Source of the DNA: Phycisphaerales bacterium
Lineage (GTDB): Bacteria > Planctomycetota > Phycisphaerae > Phycisphaerales > UBA1924
DNA length: 64,000 bases
Direction: 5' to 3'
Assembly: GCA_020427395.1 (NCBI GenBank)
Contig: JAGQON010000001.1
Location: 62,001-126,000, forward strand
Shown: piece after piece, positions 16,270 to 25,804 of the stretch
Layout: each line of letters begins with the position of its first letter
Position numbering within the stretch: position 1 is the first letter of the stretch
Made by a program: the position numbers and the translations under genes
Notes under the pieces: model-generated
The model's input: only the letters and a program-made list of their open reading frames with translations
Database searches by the model: none
What the model was told of the DNA's origin: nothing

Positions 16270-17403
16270 TCAACCCGCATCGATCAGCACGATCGATGCG
16301 TCGATGTCTCCGGGCATCGCGCGGATGATGTCCGTGGCGATCGCCGGTGCCTCGTCGCTGGTTGTGAGCACCAACACACAACCACCGAAGCCTCCGCCGA
16401 TGAGTCGCGAACCCAGAACACCTCGCATCCTTTGCGCGATCTCCACGATCCGGTCTGCTTGTGAGCAAGAGACCTGGAGTGTGTCACGCAGCGATCGGTG
16501 GGATTCGTTGAGCAGATCACCCAGCGTTGCCAGATCGCCGCGTTGAATCGCCTTGATCGATTTGTCCACGCGGCACATCTCACTGAGAGCATGCACCGCC
16601 GCGCCTTTGAGCGCCGGGGGCATCGCCGCTGAGAGCGTGCTGGTGCGCATCTCGTAGGCTTCTCGCATGGAGCCCTGCCCCAACGCCGCCGCGGCCTGCT
16701 GTGCGGCCGCTCTTCGGTCGTGGTATGCCGAGTCGCTCAGTGTGTGGCGAATACCAGTGTCGATCACGACCAAGCCCATCCCGTGCGGGCGATTGAGCAC
16801 CCGACCCTGCTCGCTTCTGCAATCGAACGCCAACAACGCGCCCGGCGGTGCCATCGCCACCACGGCCTGATCCATCAAACCGCAGGGAACTCCCGCGTAC
16901 CGATGTTCTGCCCGCTGGCACAGCTTCGCCAGCTCAACGGGAGTCATCTTCATTCCTAGCAGCCCGCACACGCCCCGCGCTGTGGCAACCTCGATGGCCG
17001 CTGAACTCGAGAGCCCGGCCCCGATCGGCACATCGCTGCAGAGCGTCAGGTTGAGTCCAGGCGTCTGCGCGAATGCGTCTGGCGTGTGCTCTCTCAGTTC
17101 AGCGATCGTGCCCAGGACATAGCTCGACCAGTGGTTGTTCGGTTCTACCGGCTTGGCAATCGGGTGCTCGAGCGACTCCTGAAGCTCGATCGAGTGCACT
17201 CGGATCACTCCGGGCTGCTCACTCATGGAGATCGCGACATGCGCGTATCGATCGATCACGATCGGGAGCACGATTCCGCCGCTGTAGTCGATGTGCTCGC
17301 CGATGATGTTGACCCGCCCGGGTGCATGCGTGACCAGCTCTGGCTCGACCCCGAACATGCGGGTGTGCGCCGAGCGAAGCAGATGGTCATCAGGATACGG
17401 CAC
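16270..17403 (-). CDS. galK: Galactokinase
   Basis: A GHMP kinase that phosphorylates galactose at C1 in the Leloir pathway. The 377-residue protein has the galactokinase signature APGRVNIIGEHIDYSGG (about 27-43), the ATP loop PIGAGLSSSAAIE (126-138), Asp178 in CGLMDQ as the catalytic base, and the third GHMP motif IGGGFGGC (about 335-342). It starts with GTG at 17401-17403 behind GGGGAGGAAAGGC, an excellent ribosome site. It is divergent from waaA with only 40 bases between the starts, so the two promoters must overlap. No galT or galE is beside it. Confidence 0.95.
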   Translation of the reverse strand: MPYPDDHLLRSAHTRMFGVEPELVTHAPGRVNIIGEHIDYSGGIVLPIVIDRYAHVAISMSEQPGVIRVHSIELQESLEHPIAKPVEPNNHWSSYVLGTIAELREHTPDAFAQTPGLNLTLCSDVPIGAGLSSSAAIEVATARGVCGLLGMKMTPVELAKLCQRAEHRYAGVPCGLMDQAVVAMAPPGALLAFDCRSEQGRVLNRPHGMGLVVIDTGIRHTLSDSAYHDRRAAAQQAAAALGQGSMREAYEMRTSTLSAAMPPALKGAAVHALSEMCRVDKSIKAIQRGDLATLGDLLNESHRSLRDTLQVSCSQADRIVEIAQRMRGVLGSRLIGGGFGGCVLVLTTSDEAPAIATDIIRAMPGDIDASIVLIDAG

Positions 17404-17443
17404 GCCTTTCCTCCCCTTGCACAGATCGGCTATCGTATCCGCG

Positions 17444-18700
17444 GTGAATCTGCTCGATCTGCTCTACATCCCGCTCGGGCTCGTCACGGCCCCGTTCTGG
17501 CTGCGCAAACGGCGCGAGGGCTGGGATCAGCGGTTCGGTCATGTCGCCGCCATGCTCGATGAGCAATCGTTCGATGCCGAGAAGCCGCGGATCATGCTCC
17601 ACGCGGTCTCCGTGGGTGAGGTCAACGCCCTGCGTGACATCGTCCCAAAGCTGGCAGTCCACGCCAATGTTGTCGTCTCGACCACGACCGACACGGGCTT
17701 GGCACGGGCCCGGTCGCTCTTCGGGTCGATCAAGTGCGTGTGCGTTGTCCGTTACCCGCTCGATTGCTCTTGGATGGTTCGGCGATTCCTGGATACTGTC
17801 CGCCCCGAGATTGTCGCACTCGTCGAGCTTGAGGTCTGGCCCAACTTCATCAAGCAATGCGTGAAACGGCGCATCCCCATTGGAATCATCAACGGGCGGC
17901 TTTCTGCGCGTTCGTTCAAGGGCTACCGCAAGATCCGGTTCCTGCTCCGCCCAACATTCTCCCGCCTGGCGTTCGCCTGCGTGCAGGACGACGATTACGC
18001 TCAGCGCATCAACGCTATGGGCGTACCGATCGAGTGTATCGAGATCACCGGCTCCATGAAATGGGACTCGATCGACGCGAATCCGCGTACGGAGATCAGC
18101 GAGCGGGCGCGAACCATCGCCAGCGAGATGGGGATCGACCTCACGCTTCCTATCGTCGTCGCGGGATCAACCGGCCCAAGCGAAGAGCGATTGATCCATG
18201 AGTCGGTACCGGGCGATATCCAACTCATTGTCGCCCCCCGCAAGGTTGAGCGGTTCGAGGAGGCGGCAGCTTCGATTCCCGGCGGTATCCGTCGATCGAG
18301 CGGCGAGCAGCGTTCCGGGGCGAAGCGCTTCCTGCTTGACACCATCGGCGAGCTCTCCAGCGTGTACGAACTGGCGGACATCGTGATCATGGGGCGTTCG
18401 TTTAATGATCAGTACGGATCGGACCCGATCGAGCCCGCGGCCCTGGGCAAGCCCGTCCTGATCGGGCCGAGGCACAGTGACTTCGATGCCGCGGTCTCGC
18501 TCCTGACGGCTGCGGGGGGGCTGCGGGTTGTTGCCCGCGATGAACTCCCTACGGCAATCGGGGAGTTGCTGGGCGAGGAGGCGAAGCGGGCATCCATGGG
18601 TGAGGCCGCGCAGGCGTGCGTTCGGGCCCAGCAGGGCGCCAGCGATCGCCATGTCGGGGTGCTGCTCGGTCAGCTCCGGGTATCGGAAAGCGGCCACTAA
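17444..18700 (+). CDS. waaA: 3-deoxy-D-manno-octulosonic acid transferase (Kdo transferase)
   Basis: Transfers Kdo from CMP-Kdo to lipid IV-A at the inner membrane. The 418-residue protein has a hydrophobic N-terminal helix (LLYIPLGLVTAPFWLRKR). It carries the catalytic region AVSVGEVNAL with Glu59 as the likely base, TTTDTGLARA, ELEVWPNFI, and the C-domain sequence ITGSMKWDSI. Near the C-terminus, GRSFNDQYGSDPIEPAALGK matches the donor-site region. GTG 17444 gives the normal N-terminus; reading further upstream would overlap galK in antisense. It is also called kdtA. With kdsA nearby it shows Kdo-containing LPS. Confidence 0.93.
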   Translation: MNLLDLLYIPLGLVTAPFWLRKRREGWDQRFGHVAAMLDEQSFDAEKPRIMLHAVSVGEVNALRDIVPKLAVHANVVVSTTTDTGLARARSLFGSIKCVCVVRYPLDCSWMVRRFLDTVRPEIVALVELEVWPNFIKQCVKRRIPIGIINGRLSARSFKGYRKIRFLLRPTFSRLAFACVQDDDYAQRINAMGVPIECIEITGSMKWDSIDANPRTEISERARTIASEMGIDLTLPIVVAGSTGPSEERLIHESVPGDIQLIVAPRKVERFEEAAASIPGGIRRSSGEQRSGAKRFLLDTIGELSSVYELADIVIMGRSFNDQYGSDPIEPAALGKPVLIGPRHSDFDAAVSLLTAAGGLRVVARDELPTAIGELLGEEAKRASMGEAAQACVRAQQGASDRHVGVLLGQLRVSESGH

Positions 18701-18825
18701 TTCGCGGCTTCTGAGCGTTGCGGGCGTATCGGCGGCGTGATTTCAACGAAGTCCGTGCGTACACTGTCTCTCTGGCCCGCGTGGAACCGGGTCTGACCCG
18801 TATTCCGATCCCATTGATCGGCGAT

Positions 18826-18898
18826 GGGGGAGTAGCTCAATCGGTAGAGCAACGGCCTTTTAAGCCGCAGGTTCAGGGTTCGAGTCCCTGCTCCCCTA
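18826..18898 (+). tRNA. tRNA-Lys (anticodon TTT)
   Basis: Cloverleaf: acceptor GGGGGAG/CTCCCCT, D-arm GCTC...GAGC, and anticodon loop CTTTTAA with TTT at 18859-18861. The T-arm CAGGG/CCCTG carries loop TTCGAGT. The discriminator is A and CCA is not encoded. As in tRNA-Val, pair 1:72 is G-T; pair 27:43 is an A-C mismatch. Confidence 0.93.
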
Positions 18899-18933
18899 TT
18901 CACCTCACACGAGCGAACCCAAGGGAAGCTTTC

Positions 18934-21900
18934 TTGATCGAAACCCCGATGAGCGCATGCCAACGATCGGATCAGGTGATCCACGCCAACTGGAGCGCCG
19001 GGCGTCTCCATCTCTGGTGTGAACAGGCTCACAACGCTGATCCTGAATCGAACCCGATCCAGAGCGATCTGCCGCAGCACCCGTTCGCGGTCCGCCCCTA
19101 TGGGCTGCCCGATTGGGTCCATGGCGATCAGCGTACGCTTTCATTGCGTCTCCCCTCGCTCAAGGACCGACCTGTCCCCAGCGTCACGCTCTCCCGCCTG
19201 ACCGGACGCGATGACGACGAGGACCATGCCGCAATCCTGCGAGAGTACGCGATCCCCACGCTCGCGATCAGGCCCATCGACGCCGGCCCGGTGCTTGAGT
19301 GGCTCATCGAGCACAACGACCCTGATGCGGACGAGCAGGACGATCAGTTTGGCGGTTTGGGTGCTGGCATTTCGTACTTCGTTGCCGCGTCGCGTCTGGC
19401 TTCGCACCTCTTGGCCGCGCATCGTGTGGTGCCCATGATCATGCAGGATGCCCAGGGCGAGCTGAGCGCGAGCTGGTGGCCGTGGCTGAGCGATGGCATG
19501 ACCGCCGATCGCGTGCAGAAGCTCGTAGGCTCAATGCCGGGCGTGGCCCGAGCGGTGACGGACGAGCACGCGCACGACGCATGGTCGCTGACGACTGAGT
19601 TCCTGGCTGGCGTGACCGATGCCCGTTGCCGGGCGACGATGATCCGCGAAGACATGCACGACACGGTCGAGGACGCCGACGCCGACAGCGACCCGCAGGT
19701 CGCCTGGCTTGAGGGTCTTCTTGACGCGACGGAAGAGGTCCCCAGCGTGCAGGGGCAACGGGCCGAGATTGTGCGAAAGGTCCGTCGCTGGATCAGCGAG
19801 CTTGAAGACCGCGGCGAGTCGAGCAACTGGCGATTCGGGCTGCGGATCGCTGAGCCGATCGCTGAGGGCCTGGCTGAGGATATCTCCAAGCCCGATGCCA
19901 CCGTGAAGTGGTCGCTGAGCTTCTTCCTGCAGAGCGTCGACGACGAAGAAATTATCCTGCGTGCGTCGGACATCTGGCTGATCCAGCGCGAGCGGATCGT
20001 GATCTCCGGTTTGACGCTCGAGAACCCGCAGGAGCTGCTGATGGCCGAGCTCGGGCGGGCCAGCCGGCACTACAAGAAGCTTGAAGAAGCGCTCGACGCG
20101 AGCGAGCCCATCGAGATCCTGCTGGATTCGCAGGAGGCGTACGCCTTCCTGCGTGAGAACAAGCCCATCCTTGAAGAACAGGGCTTCGCGGTTCACAGCC
20201 CGCCCTGGTGGGACTCGCCGAGCGGTCGTCTCGGCGCGCGCCTCAAGATCGAATCGGACCCGGCCGAGGGATTGTTCGATGAGAACGGCGACCCGGACGG
20301 TGCTGGTGCCCAGTTGGGGCTGAGCACGCTTGTGGGCTACCACTGGGAGATCGCGATCGGCGATACCACGCTCACGCTGCATGAGTTCGAGCAGTTGGCG
20401 CAGCAGAACGCGCCGCTGGTCCGTATCGGTGGTAAGTGGGTCGAGATCCGCCCCGAGGATGTTCAGAACGCCATCAAGTTCATCAGCGAGAACCCCGGCG
20501 GCGAGATGGAGCTGGGCGAGGCGATGCAGCTGGCGCTGGCTTCAGACTCGGCCCAGACCGGGCTGCCCGTCACCGGGCTCGAGGCGACCGGTTGGGTCGC
20601 GTCGCTGCTGGGCGGCGAGGGCGGGGCCTCCATTAAGCTCCCCGAACTGGAGACGCCCGAGCATTTCAACGGCTCTTTGCGACCCTACCAGGCACGCGGC
20701 ATGAGCTGGATGGCGTTCATGGAGCGATTCGGCTTCGGGGCGTGTTTGGCAGACGACATGGGCCTGGGCAAGACGATCCAGATGCTCGCGTTGCTTGTGC
20801 ATGAGCGGGCGGTCGCTGGCGAGGCGGGCGTTGACCCCACACTGCTCATCGTTCCGATGTCCGTCATCGGCAACTGGATGAAGGAAGCGCAGAAGTTCGC
20901 GCCCCAGCTTCGCGTGATGGTGCACCACGGCGTTGAGCGGGCGACGGATCAGGCGTTCGTCGACACCGTCGCCGGCACCGACCTCGTGCTCACGACCTAC
21001 GCCCTGGCGCACCGCGATCGTGAGATCATCGATAAGGTGAAGTGGGGGCGCATCGTGCTCGACGAGGCGCAGTTCATCAAGAACCCGGCTGCCAAACAGT
21101 CGCAGGCGGTGCGATCGATCGTTGCGCCTAAGCGTGTGGCGTTGACCGGTACGCCTGTCGAGAATCGCCTGAGCGAACTGTGGTCGATCATGGACTTCCT
21201 CAACCCGGGCTACCTCGGGGCTTCGGGGACATTCCGCAAGAAGTTCTCGCTTCCGATCGAACGTCACCGCGACCAGAACAAGATGGCGCGACTGCGTTCG
21301 ATGGTCTCGCCGTTCATCCTGCGTCGCGTAAAGACCGACCCGACGGTCGTTTCAGACCTTCCCAGCAAGATCGAGAGCAAGGAGTGGTGCCCGCTCACCC
21401 CCGAACAGGCCAAGCTCTACGAGGGCTGCGTGCAGCGGATGCTCACCGATGTCGATCAGAGCGAGGGCATCCATCGTCGCGGGCTGGTGCTTGCGGCACT
21501 CATCAAGCTCAAGCAGATCTGCAACCACCCGGCGCAGATGCTCAAGGAGAGCGACCCGCAGTTCGGCAAGGTCATCGATCCGATGCGATCGGGCAAGTGC
21601 GTGCGTCTGCTCGAGCAGACCTCCGAGCTCATCAGCGAGGGCGATCAGGCGCTGATCTTCACCCAGTTCCGCCAGATGGGGCACATCCTGAGCAACATGC
21701 TCCGCCACGAGCTGGGCAAGGATGTCCTCTTCCTGCACGGCGGTACACCCCAGGGCAAACGCCAGAAGATGATCGACGAGTTCCAGGAGGCAACGGGCAA
21801 ATCCCCGATCCTGATCCTCTCGCTCAAGGCCGGTGGCGTGGGTCTGAACCTGACCGCGGCGACGCATGTGTTCCACTTCGACCGCTGGTGGAACCCGGCC

Positions 21901-22137
21901 GTCGAGAATCAGGCAACCGACCGCGCCTACCGCATCGGTCAGACGCGGACGGTGCAGGTGCACAAGTACATCGTGCGTGGCACGCTCGAGGAACGCATCG
22001 ACGAGATGATCGAGAGCAAGACCGAGCTGGCAGAGAACATCATCGGGCACGGCGAGCGCTGGCTCACCGAGCTGGGCACCGACAAGCTGCGCGAGCTTCT
22101 TACGCTGCGGGCCGACACGATCGCGGACGAGATGTAA
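18934..22137 (+). CDS. SNF2-family DEAD/DEAH-type helicase
   Basis: A protein of about 1067 residues. The N-terminal half matches the SNF2-associated region found in bacterial SNF2 proteins. The ATPase core follows: DDMGLGKTIQ (Walker A, about 606-615), VLDEAQFIKN (motif II, about 708-717), LTGTPVENRLSELWSI (motif III) and FDRWWNPAVENQATDRAYRI (motif VI, about 980-1000). Such ATP-driven DNA translocases remodel protein-DNA or RNA polymerase complexes. The SWIM-domain gene follows after 14 bases, a pairing known in other bacteria. The TTG at 18934 has AAGGGAAG five bases upstream; the ATG at 18949 is the alternative. Any longer start runs through tRNA-Lys and is impossible. Confidence 0.93.
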   Translation: MIETPMSACQRSDQVIHANWSAGRLHLWCEQAHNADPESNPIQSDLPQHPFAVRPYGLPDWVHGDQRTLSLRLPSLKDRPVPSVTLSRLTGRDDDEDHAAILREYAIPTLAIRPIDAGPVLEWLIEHNDPDADEQDDQFGGLGAGISYFVAASRLASHLLAAHRVVPMIMQDAQGELSASWWPWLSDGMTADRVQKLVGSMPGVARAVTDEHAHDAWSLTTEFLAGVTDARCRATMIREDMHDTVEDADADSDPQVAWLEGLLDATEEVPSVQGQRAEIVRKVRRWISELEDRGESSNWRFGLRIAEPIAEGLAEDISKPDATVKWSLSFFLQSVDDEEIILRASDIWLIQRERIVISGLTLENPQELLMAELGRASRHYKKLEEALDASEPIEILLDSQEAYAFLRENKPILEEQGFAVHSPPWWDSPSGRLGARLKIESDPAEGLFDENGDPDGAGAQLGLSTLVGYHWEIAIGDTTLTLHEFEQLAQQNAPLVRIGGKWVEIRPEDVQNAIKFISENPGGEMELGEAMQLALASDSAQTGLPVTGLEATGWVASLLGGEGGASIKLPELETPEHFNGSLRPYQARGMSWMAFMERFGFGACLADDMGLGKTIQMLALLVHERAVAGEAGVDPTLLIVPMSVIGNWMKEAQKFAPQLRVMVHHGVERATDQAFVDTVAGTDLVLTTYALAHRDREIIDKVKWGRIVLDEAQFIKNPAAKQSQAVRSIVAPKRVALTGTPVENRLSELWSIMDFLNPGYLGASGTFRKKFSLPIERHRDQNKMARLRSMVSPFILRRVKTDPTVVSDLPSKIESKEWCPLTPEQAKLYEGCVQRMLTDVDQSEGIHRRGLVLAALIKLKQICNHPAQMLKESDPQFGKVIDPMRSGKCVRLLEQTSELISEGDQALIFTQFRQMGHILSNMLRHELGKDVLFLHGGTPQGKRQKMIDEFQEATGKSPILILSLKAGGVGLNLTAATHVFHFDRWWNPAVENQATDRAYRIGQTRTVQVHKYIVRGTLEERIDEMIESKTELAENIIGHGERWLTELGTDKLRELLTLRADTIADEM

Positions 22138-22151
22138 CCGAGGACGAGCTG

Positions 22152-23201
22152 ATGGCCAAGAAAAAGACATCCAAGCCGTCCGACGCGGACAAGAAGAAGC
22201 CCGAAGCACCGAGCGACGATCGCGTGATGAATGTGATCGCCAAGCCCACGCTCAGCGCGCATGTCCCAACCGCCCCCAAGAAGACCAAGCCGCAGTACGC
22301 TTCATTCCGCTCGTCCCGCAAGTCGCTCGTCAATCCCCGGCGCGTGCGCGGCGGGGTGAAGTTCAAGCTCAAAGCAGGCGAGGTGCCGCGCAGCTGGGTG
22401 ACGCAGCGACTGTTGCGTGTTGCCGAGCACGGTGCGCCGGCCGATGTCTACAGAGATGGGCTCGAGTACGCGCGTCTTGGGCAGACCAAACGCCTGATCA
22501 TCGAGGGCACGCTGTGCGAGGGCATCATCCAGGGGCGCAGCGACAAGCCGTATACCACCACGCTCGATCTCAGCCGCTTCGATGCCGAATCGCAGGAGCG
22601 GGTGATCGCGGCCATGGCAGATCAGGTCCGGTACGCGGCCAAGCTGCTCGCGGGCGAGCTGCCCAGCAACATCGAGGATGTCTTCGCGCCCCTCGGGCTC
22701 AAGCTCTTCCCGGCCGAGCCCGGCGACATGACACCCAAGTGCTCATGCCCGGACTGGAGCAAGGACCAGCCGTGGTGTAAGCACACGGTGTGCCTCACGG
22801 CGTTGTTGGCTGAACGACTGGGCGACGACCCGATGGTCATCTTCGGGCTCCACGGGCTGCCGTCGCAGGAACTCATCGATGGGCTGCGTCAGAAGCGGGC
22901 CGTGGGTGTGCAGGGCTCGGGACCTGCTCCGGTGCTGCTGCAGCATGTGCCGGGCGTGTCCGATGTCCCCTCGCCGCCGCTGGATGAATCGCTCGAATCG
23001 TTCTGGGAAGTGGGGGCCCGGCTCAAGGAGCTCGATACACCGATCGAGCCACCCGCGCTCAGCTGCGTGCTGCTTCGGCGTTTGGGTCCCAGCCCGTTCC
23101 CAGAGGGTCGCTTTCCGCTGATCGGGCTGATGGCGACCTGCTACCAGCTTATTGGTGAGCAGGCGATCCGCGAGGACGAGCATTCACAGGACGACGAGTA
23201 A
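22152..23201 (+). CDS. SWIM zinc-finger protein, partner of the SNF2 helicase
   Basis: A protein of 349 residues. The N-terminus is Lys/Pro-rich and probably disordered (AKKKTSKPSDADKKK). A central SWIM finger, KCSCPDWSKDQPWCKHTVCL at about 196-215, fits CxCx(n)CxH and likely binds zinc and nucleic acid or protein. The tail is acidic (DEHSQDDE). It begins 14 bases after the SNF2 stop, behind GAGGACGAG, and is surely co-transcribed. SWIM proteins encoded next to SNF2 helicases are a recurrent bacterial pair, thought to target the helicase; the precise role is not known. Confidence 0.88.
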   Translation: MAKKKTSKPSDADKKKPEAPSDDRVMNVIAKPTLSAHVPTAPKKTKPQYASFRSSRKSLVNPRRVRGGVKFKLKAGEVPRSWVTQRLLRVAEHGAPADVYRDGLEYARLGQTKRLIIEGTLCEGIIQGRSDKPYTTTLDLSRFDAESQERVIAAMADQVRYAAKLLAGELPSNIEDVFAPLGLKLFPAEPGDMTPKCSCPDWSKDQPWCKHTVCLTALLAERLGDDPMVIFGLHGLPSQELIDGLRQKRAVGVQGSGPAPVLLQHVPGVSDVPSPPLDESLESFWEVGARLKELDTPIEPPALSCVLLRRLGPSPFPEGRFPLIGLMATCYQLIGEQAIREDEHSQDDE

Positions 23202-23221
23202 ACCGAATAGAGCACCACGAA

Positions 23222-23252
23222 AAAGCCCCGCCAGCAACGGCGGGGCTTTGTT
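23222..23252. terminator. Bidirectional terminator between the SWIM gene and the convergent lipoprotein gene
   Basis: A perfect 11-bp stem AAAGCCCCGCC (23222-23232) / GGCGGGGCTTT (23239-23249) has a six-base loop. The A-run on one side and T-run on the other allow it to work on both strands. Confidence 0.88.
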
Positions 23253-23271
23253 ATTGTGATGGGCAACTCAA

Positions 23272-25092
23272 TCAGGGGCAGCCCGCGTTGAACTGCTGGA
23301 TGTAGATCGAGACATCAAAGAAGTTCCACTGCCCATCGTTGTTGAGGTCTGCGCTGGAGACCTGCGAGTTGAACGACCCGATGAACAGCGAGATATCGAA
23401 GAAGTTGAGCTCGCCATTGCTGTCGAGGTCGGCGGGGCAGGGCGCTTCGATGGTGAATGAGTCGATCCATGTCTGCCAGCCGAAGTTCTTCTGGTACATG
23501 CCGACGAGCCAGAAGGTCTTTTCGTCCACGGGATCGATGGCGATGTCGAGGTAGTCGCCCCAGCGACCGTTGGCGGATCGGTCACCGATCGCCAGCTCGA
23601 TAGGTTCGCTCATGGTGCCGGCTGGATCGCTGGGGAACCGCCCCGCGGCGCGGACACTGGCGTAGGTGCTCGGGCTGGAACTGGCCATGATCATTCCGAC
23701 ATGATCGTCGCGATCGGTGTAGATCGCCGGGAAGTAGTGGTGCCGCGAGGGATCAGTACCGATCTCACCCTGCTGGACGAGCGTGGGGTTGTTGCCCGAG
23801 CCGGGCCAGCCGTTCATGTCGATGTGGTACCAGCGGGCGACGGTCTGCCCCGGTGCCCCATCGATTGCGTGGGCGGTGTAGAGGTGCCCGTCACGGTAGT
23901 GCACATTCATGATGCGCCCGTCGAGGGTGGAGATCTGCCCGCCGCCCAGGTTCGGCGCGTCCTGCGAGGGGCCCGAGGCGTTGCTGATCCCGGTGACCGA
24001 GACGCGCTGCCAGCTGGGACTGGTGGTGGGGTTGTTGATGGTCCAGAGCCGAAGGGCGCTGGAGTTCTGTCGTGATACAAAGAAGCACTGCGGTGCCGGA
24101 CCGAACATCTGCGCGACCTGAAGCGATGCGCCGTTGTCGGGGGCGATGTCGAAGACCGTCACCGGGCCGCCGCTGAGCATGGGTGCCTTGGGGAAGACAC
24201 GGAAGAGCTGCCCACCGAACGGGGCTGAACCCAGCGGGAACAGGTTGCCGGTGACATACCACGCGTTGTCGTCAAAGCCGAAGCCCGGGTAATCGACCCA
24301 GTAGTCGTCCCCTCCGACATCGATCACCGAGTAGGTGCGGTACTTGTACCAGATGCCGTTTGGGTCCGAGTCGTCCGAGACGGCGATATCAATCCACGAA
24401 GCGCCGCTGGTCTCAAGCCCAATCACCACAAATCGCTCTGCCTTATGGTCGTAGAAGACCTTGGGATCGAAGACGAAGTTCGAATCCGCGCCAACGGACT
24501 CGAAGAAACCGGGGTTGCCCGGGGTGCCGAGGTGGACTGAGAAGGTCTGGTTGCCGGTGCTCTTGTCGTAGAATGCAATCGCCGCGTTCACGGTCTCGAC
24601 AATATGGTTCGGGCCGACCGCGATGGTGGGGTCTGGCGGGGTCCACTCGGTCTGGGCAATGCCCGGGAAGCCGCCACCGCCAGAAGTCGACACACGGTCG
24701 GCTTCGATCGCCTGACCCACGGGCATGGTCCGCTCGTTGTCGGGGATGTTCTCAAGGGTCTTGTCGCGTGAGTGCTTCGGCAGTTCGTTCTTGATCGCCT
24801 TGACCTGCCCCGTGAAGGGTTCGCTCATCTGAATCTGCGGGGTCACCAGGCGGGTGTCGTAGATCGTGGGCTCGAAGGTGGTCCGCGTGAACCCGTTTGG
24901 ATCGTTGATCACGATCGACGGCGGACGCTGGTCGGCGGGGAGCGCGGCCACTGGGTCGGCGCCGCCGGGATTGAGGGCAGCGGGCTCGCTCCCGCTTGAG
25001 ACGCTCGCCGAGCCGCTGACGCACCCTGGCAGGAGTGTCGAGGCGAGCAGTAGGGAGATTGAAACGGTGGTGGCACGGTGGCTTGGGGGCAT
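23272..25092 (-). CDS. Large secreted lipoprotein with C-terminal dockerin-like module
   Basis: A protein of 606 residues. A lipoprotein signal peptide ends in LLPGC (Cys24, lipobox). The body, about residues 110-530, includes FPGIAQTEWTPPDPTIAVGP and 'GADSNFVFDPKVFYDHKAERFVV', a pattern seen in exported bacterial beta-propeller-like proteins; I cannot assign an activity. The C-terminus has two Asp/Asn-rich repeats (DLDSNGELNFFDISLFIGSF and DLNNDGQWNFFDVSIYIQQF) and ends NAGCP, the same module as in 9904-11274. Start ATG 25092 is supported by GAGAGG. An in-frame upstream start at 25179 would bury the signal peptide and is rejected. Confidence 0.82.
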   Translation of the reverse strand: MPPSHRATTVSISLLLASTLLPGCVSGSASVSSGSEPAALNPGGADPVAALPADQRPPSIVINDPNGFTRTTFEPTIYDTRLVTPQIQMSEPFTGQVKAIKNELPKHSRDKTLENIPDNERTMPVGQAIEADRVSTSGGGGFPGIAQTEWTPPDPTIAVGPNHIVETVNAAIAFYDKSTGNQTFSVHLGTPGNPGFFESVGADSNFVFDPKVFYDHKAERFVVIGLETSGASWIDIAVSDDSDPNGIWYKYRTYSVIDVGGDDYWVDYPGFGFDDNAWYVTGNLFPLGSAPFGGQLFRVFPKAPMLSGGPVTVFDIAPDNGASLQVAQMFGPAPQCFFVSRQNSSALRLWTINNPTTSPSWQRVSVTGISNASGPSQDAPNLGGGQISTLDGRIMNVHYRDGHLYTAHAIDGAPGQTVARWYHIDMNGWPGSGNNPTLVQQGEIGTDPSRHHYFPAIYTDRDDHVGMIMASSSPSTYASVRAAGRFPSDPAGTMSEPIELAIGDRSANGRWGDYLDIAIDPVDEKTFWLVGMYQKNFGWQTWIDSFTIEAPCPADLDSNGELNFFDISLFIGSFNSQVSSADLNNDGQWNFFDVSIYIQQFNAGCP

Positions 25093-25693
25093 GTGAGACC
25101 TCTCAGAAACGTGAACAAGCGAAGTCGCCGAGAAGCATCGGCGATGGGCAAGGCAGAAATCGGCTATTCGGGTCGGCAAACCTGATCCGGCGACCGACCG
25201 GGAAGCCCGGAACCGGGCAAAAAAGGATGATTCGCGCCGTTTTGGCCGCGATCGTCACGCTATACGCATCTATTGGGGATCAGTTGATCCAAAAGGGCAA
25301 AAACTGAGTTTGCCAGCCGGTTTGACCATGGCAGGCGGCGGTCTACGATTCAGTTCGCGAGCCCGGAGCGACGGACGCTGTCCGATCCGATCTTTCAGAT
25401 CGAGTCAGATCAGCCGAGGCGCCCCGATGGGTTCATGCTTATGGGATTGGGCTGTGTTCAGCCCGCCCCGCAGCCGCATGAATCCCGCTCCAAGTCTCTT
25501 GTGCACAAGCACCTGAGGCGACAGTGCTGCGGCGAAGCCTGCTCGACGATGTCGGGTGTGTCCGAGCCGTACAGATGACGGTTCAGACACCTGCGGTGCA
25601 TTCGTGCCCCGCCCTGACAGGAGTTGAAGCAACACGCCGCGGACACCCGATGCATTCAGAGCAGCCGCTGGGCTCATGAGCCCGCACATACAA
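25093..25693. other. 600-base intergenic region before tRNA-Gln
   Basis: No convincing protein or RNA gene is visible. It holds the leader of the leftward lipoprotein gene and a short palindrome GCCCGGAACCGGGC at 25205-25218 that recurs exactly upstream of pilT. It also holds the unmarked promoter of tRNA-Gln. Short open frames here lack ribosome sites and codon character. Confidence 0.5.
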
Positions 25694-25764
25694 AGCCCCA
25701 TGGTGTAATGGTAGCACAGCTGGTTTTGATCCAGTCAGTCCAAGTTCAAATCTTGGTGGGGCTG
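25694..25764 (+). tRNA. tRNA-Gln (anticodon TTG)
   Basis: Acceptor AGCCCCA/TGGGGCT pairs perfectly. The D-arm is GTGT...GCAC, the anticodon stem GCTGG/CCAGT, the loop TTTTGAT with anticodon TTG, and the T-loop TTCAAAT. The discriminator is G and CCA is not encoded. Confidence 0.93.
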
Positions 25765-25804
25765 CTTTCTCTGCTCTCGGTCCGTGTCGTCGCTGAATAG
25801 AGCG

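Noticed and set aside
18718..18933. N-terminal extension of the SNF2 frame
   Set aside because: It would read through tRNA-Lys; the residues there are the translated tRNA.
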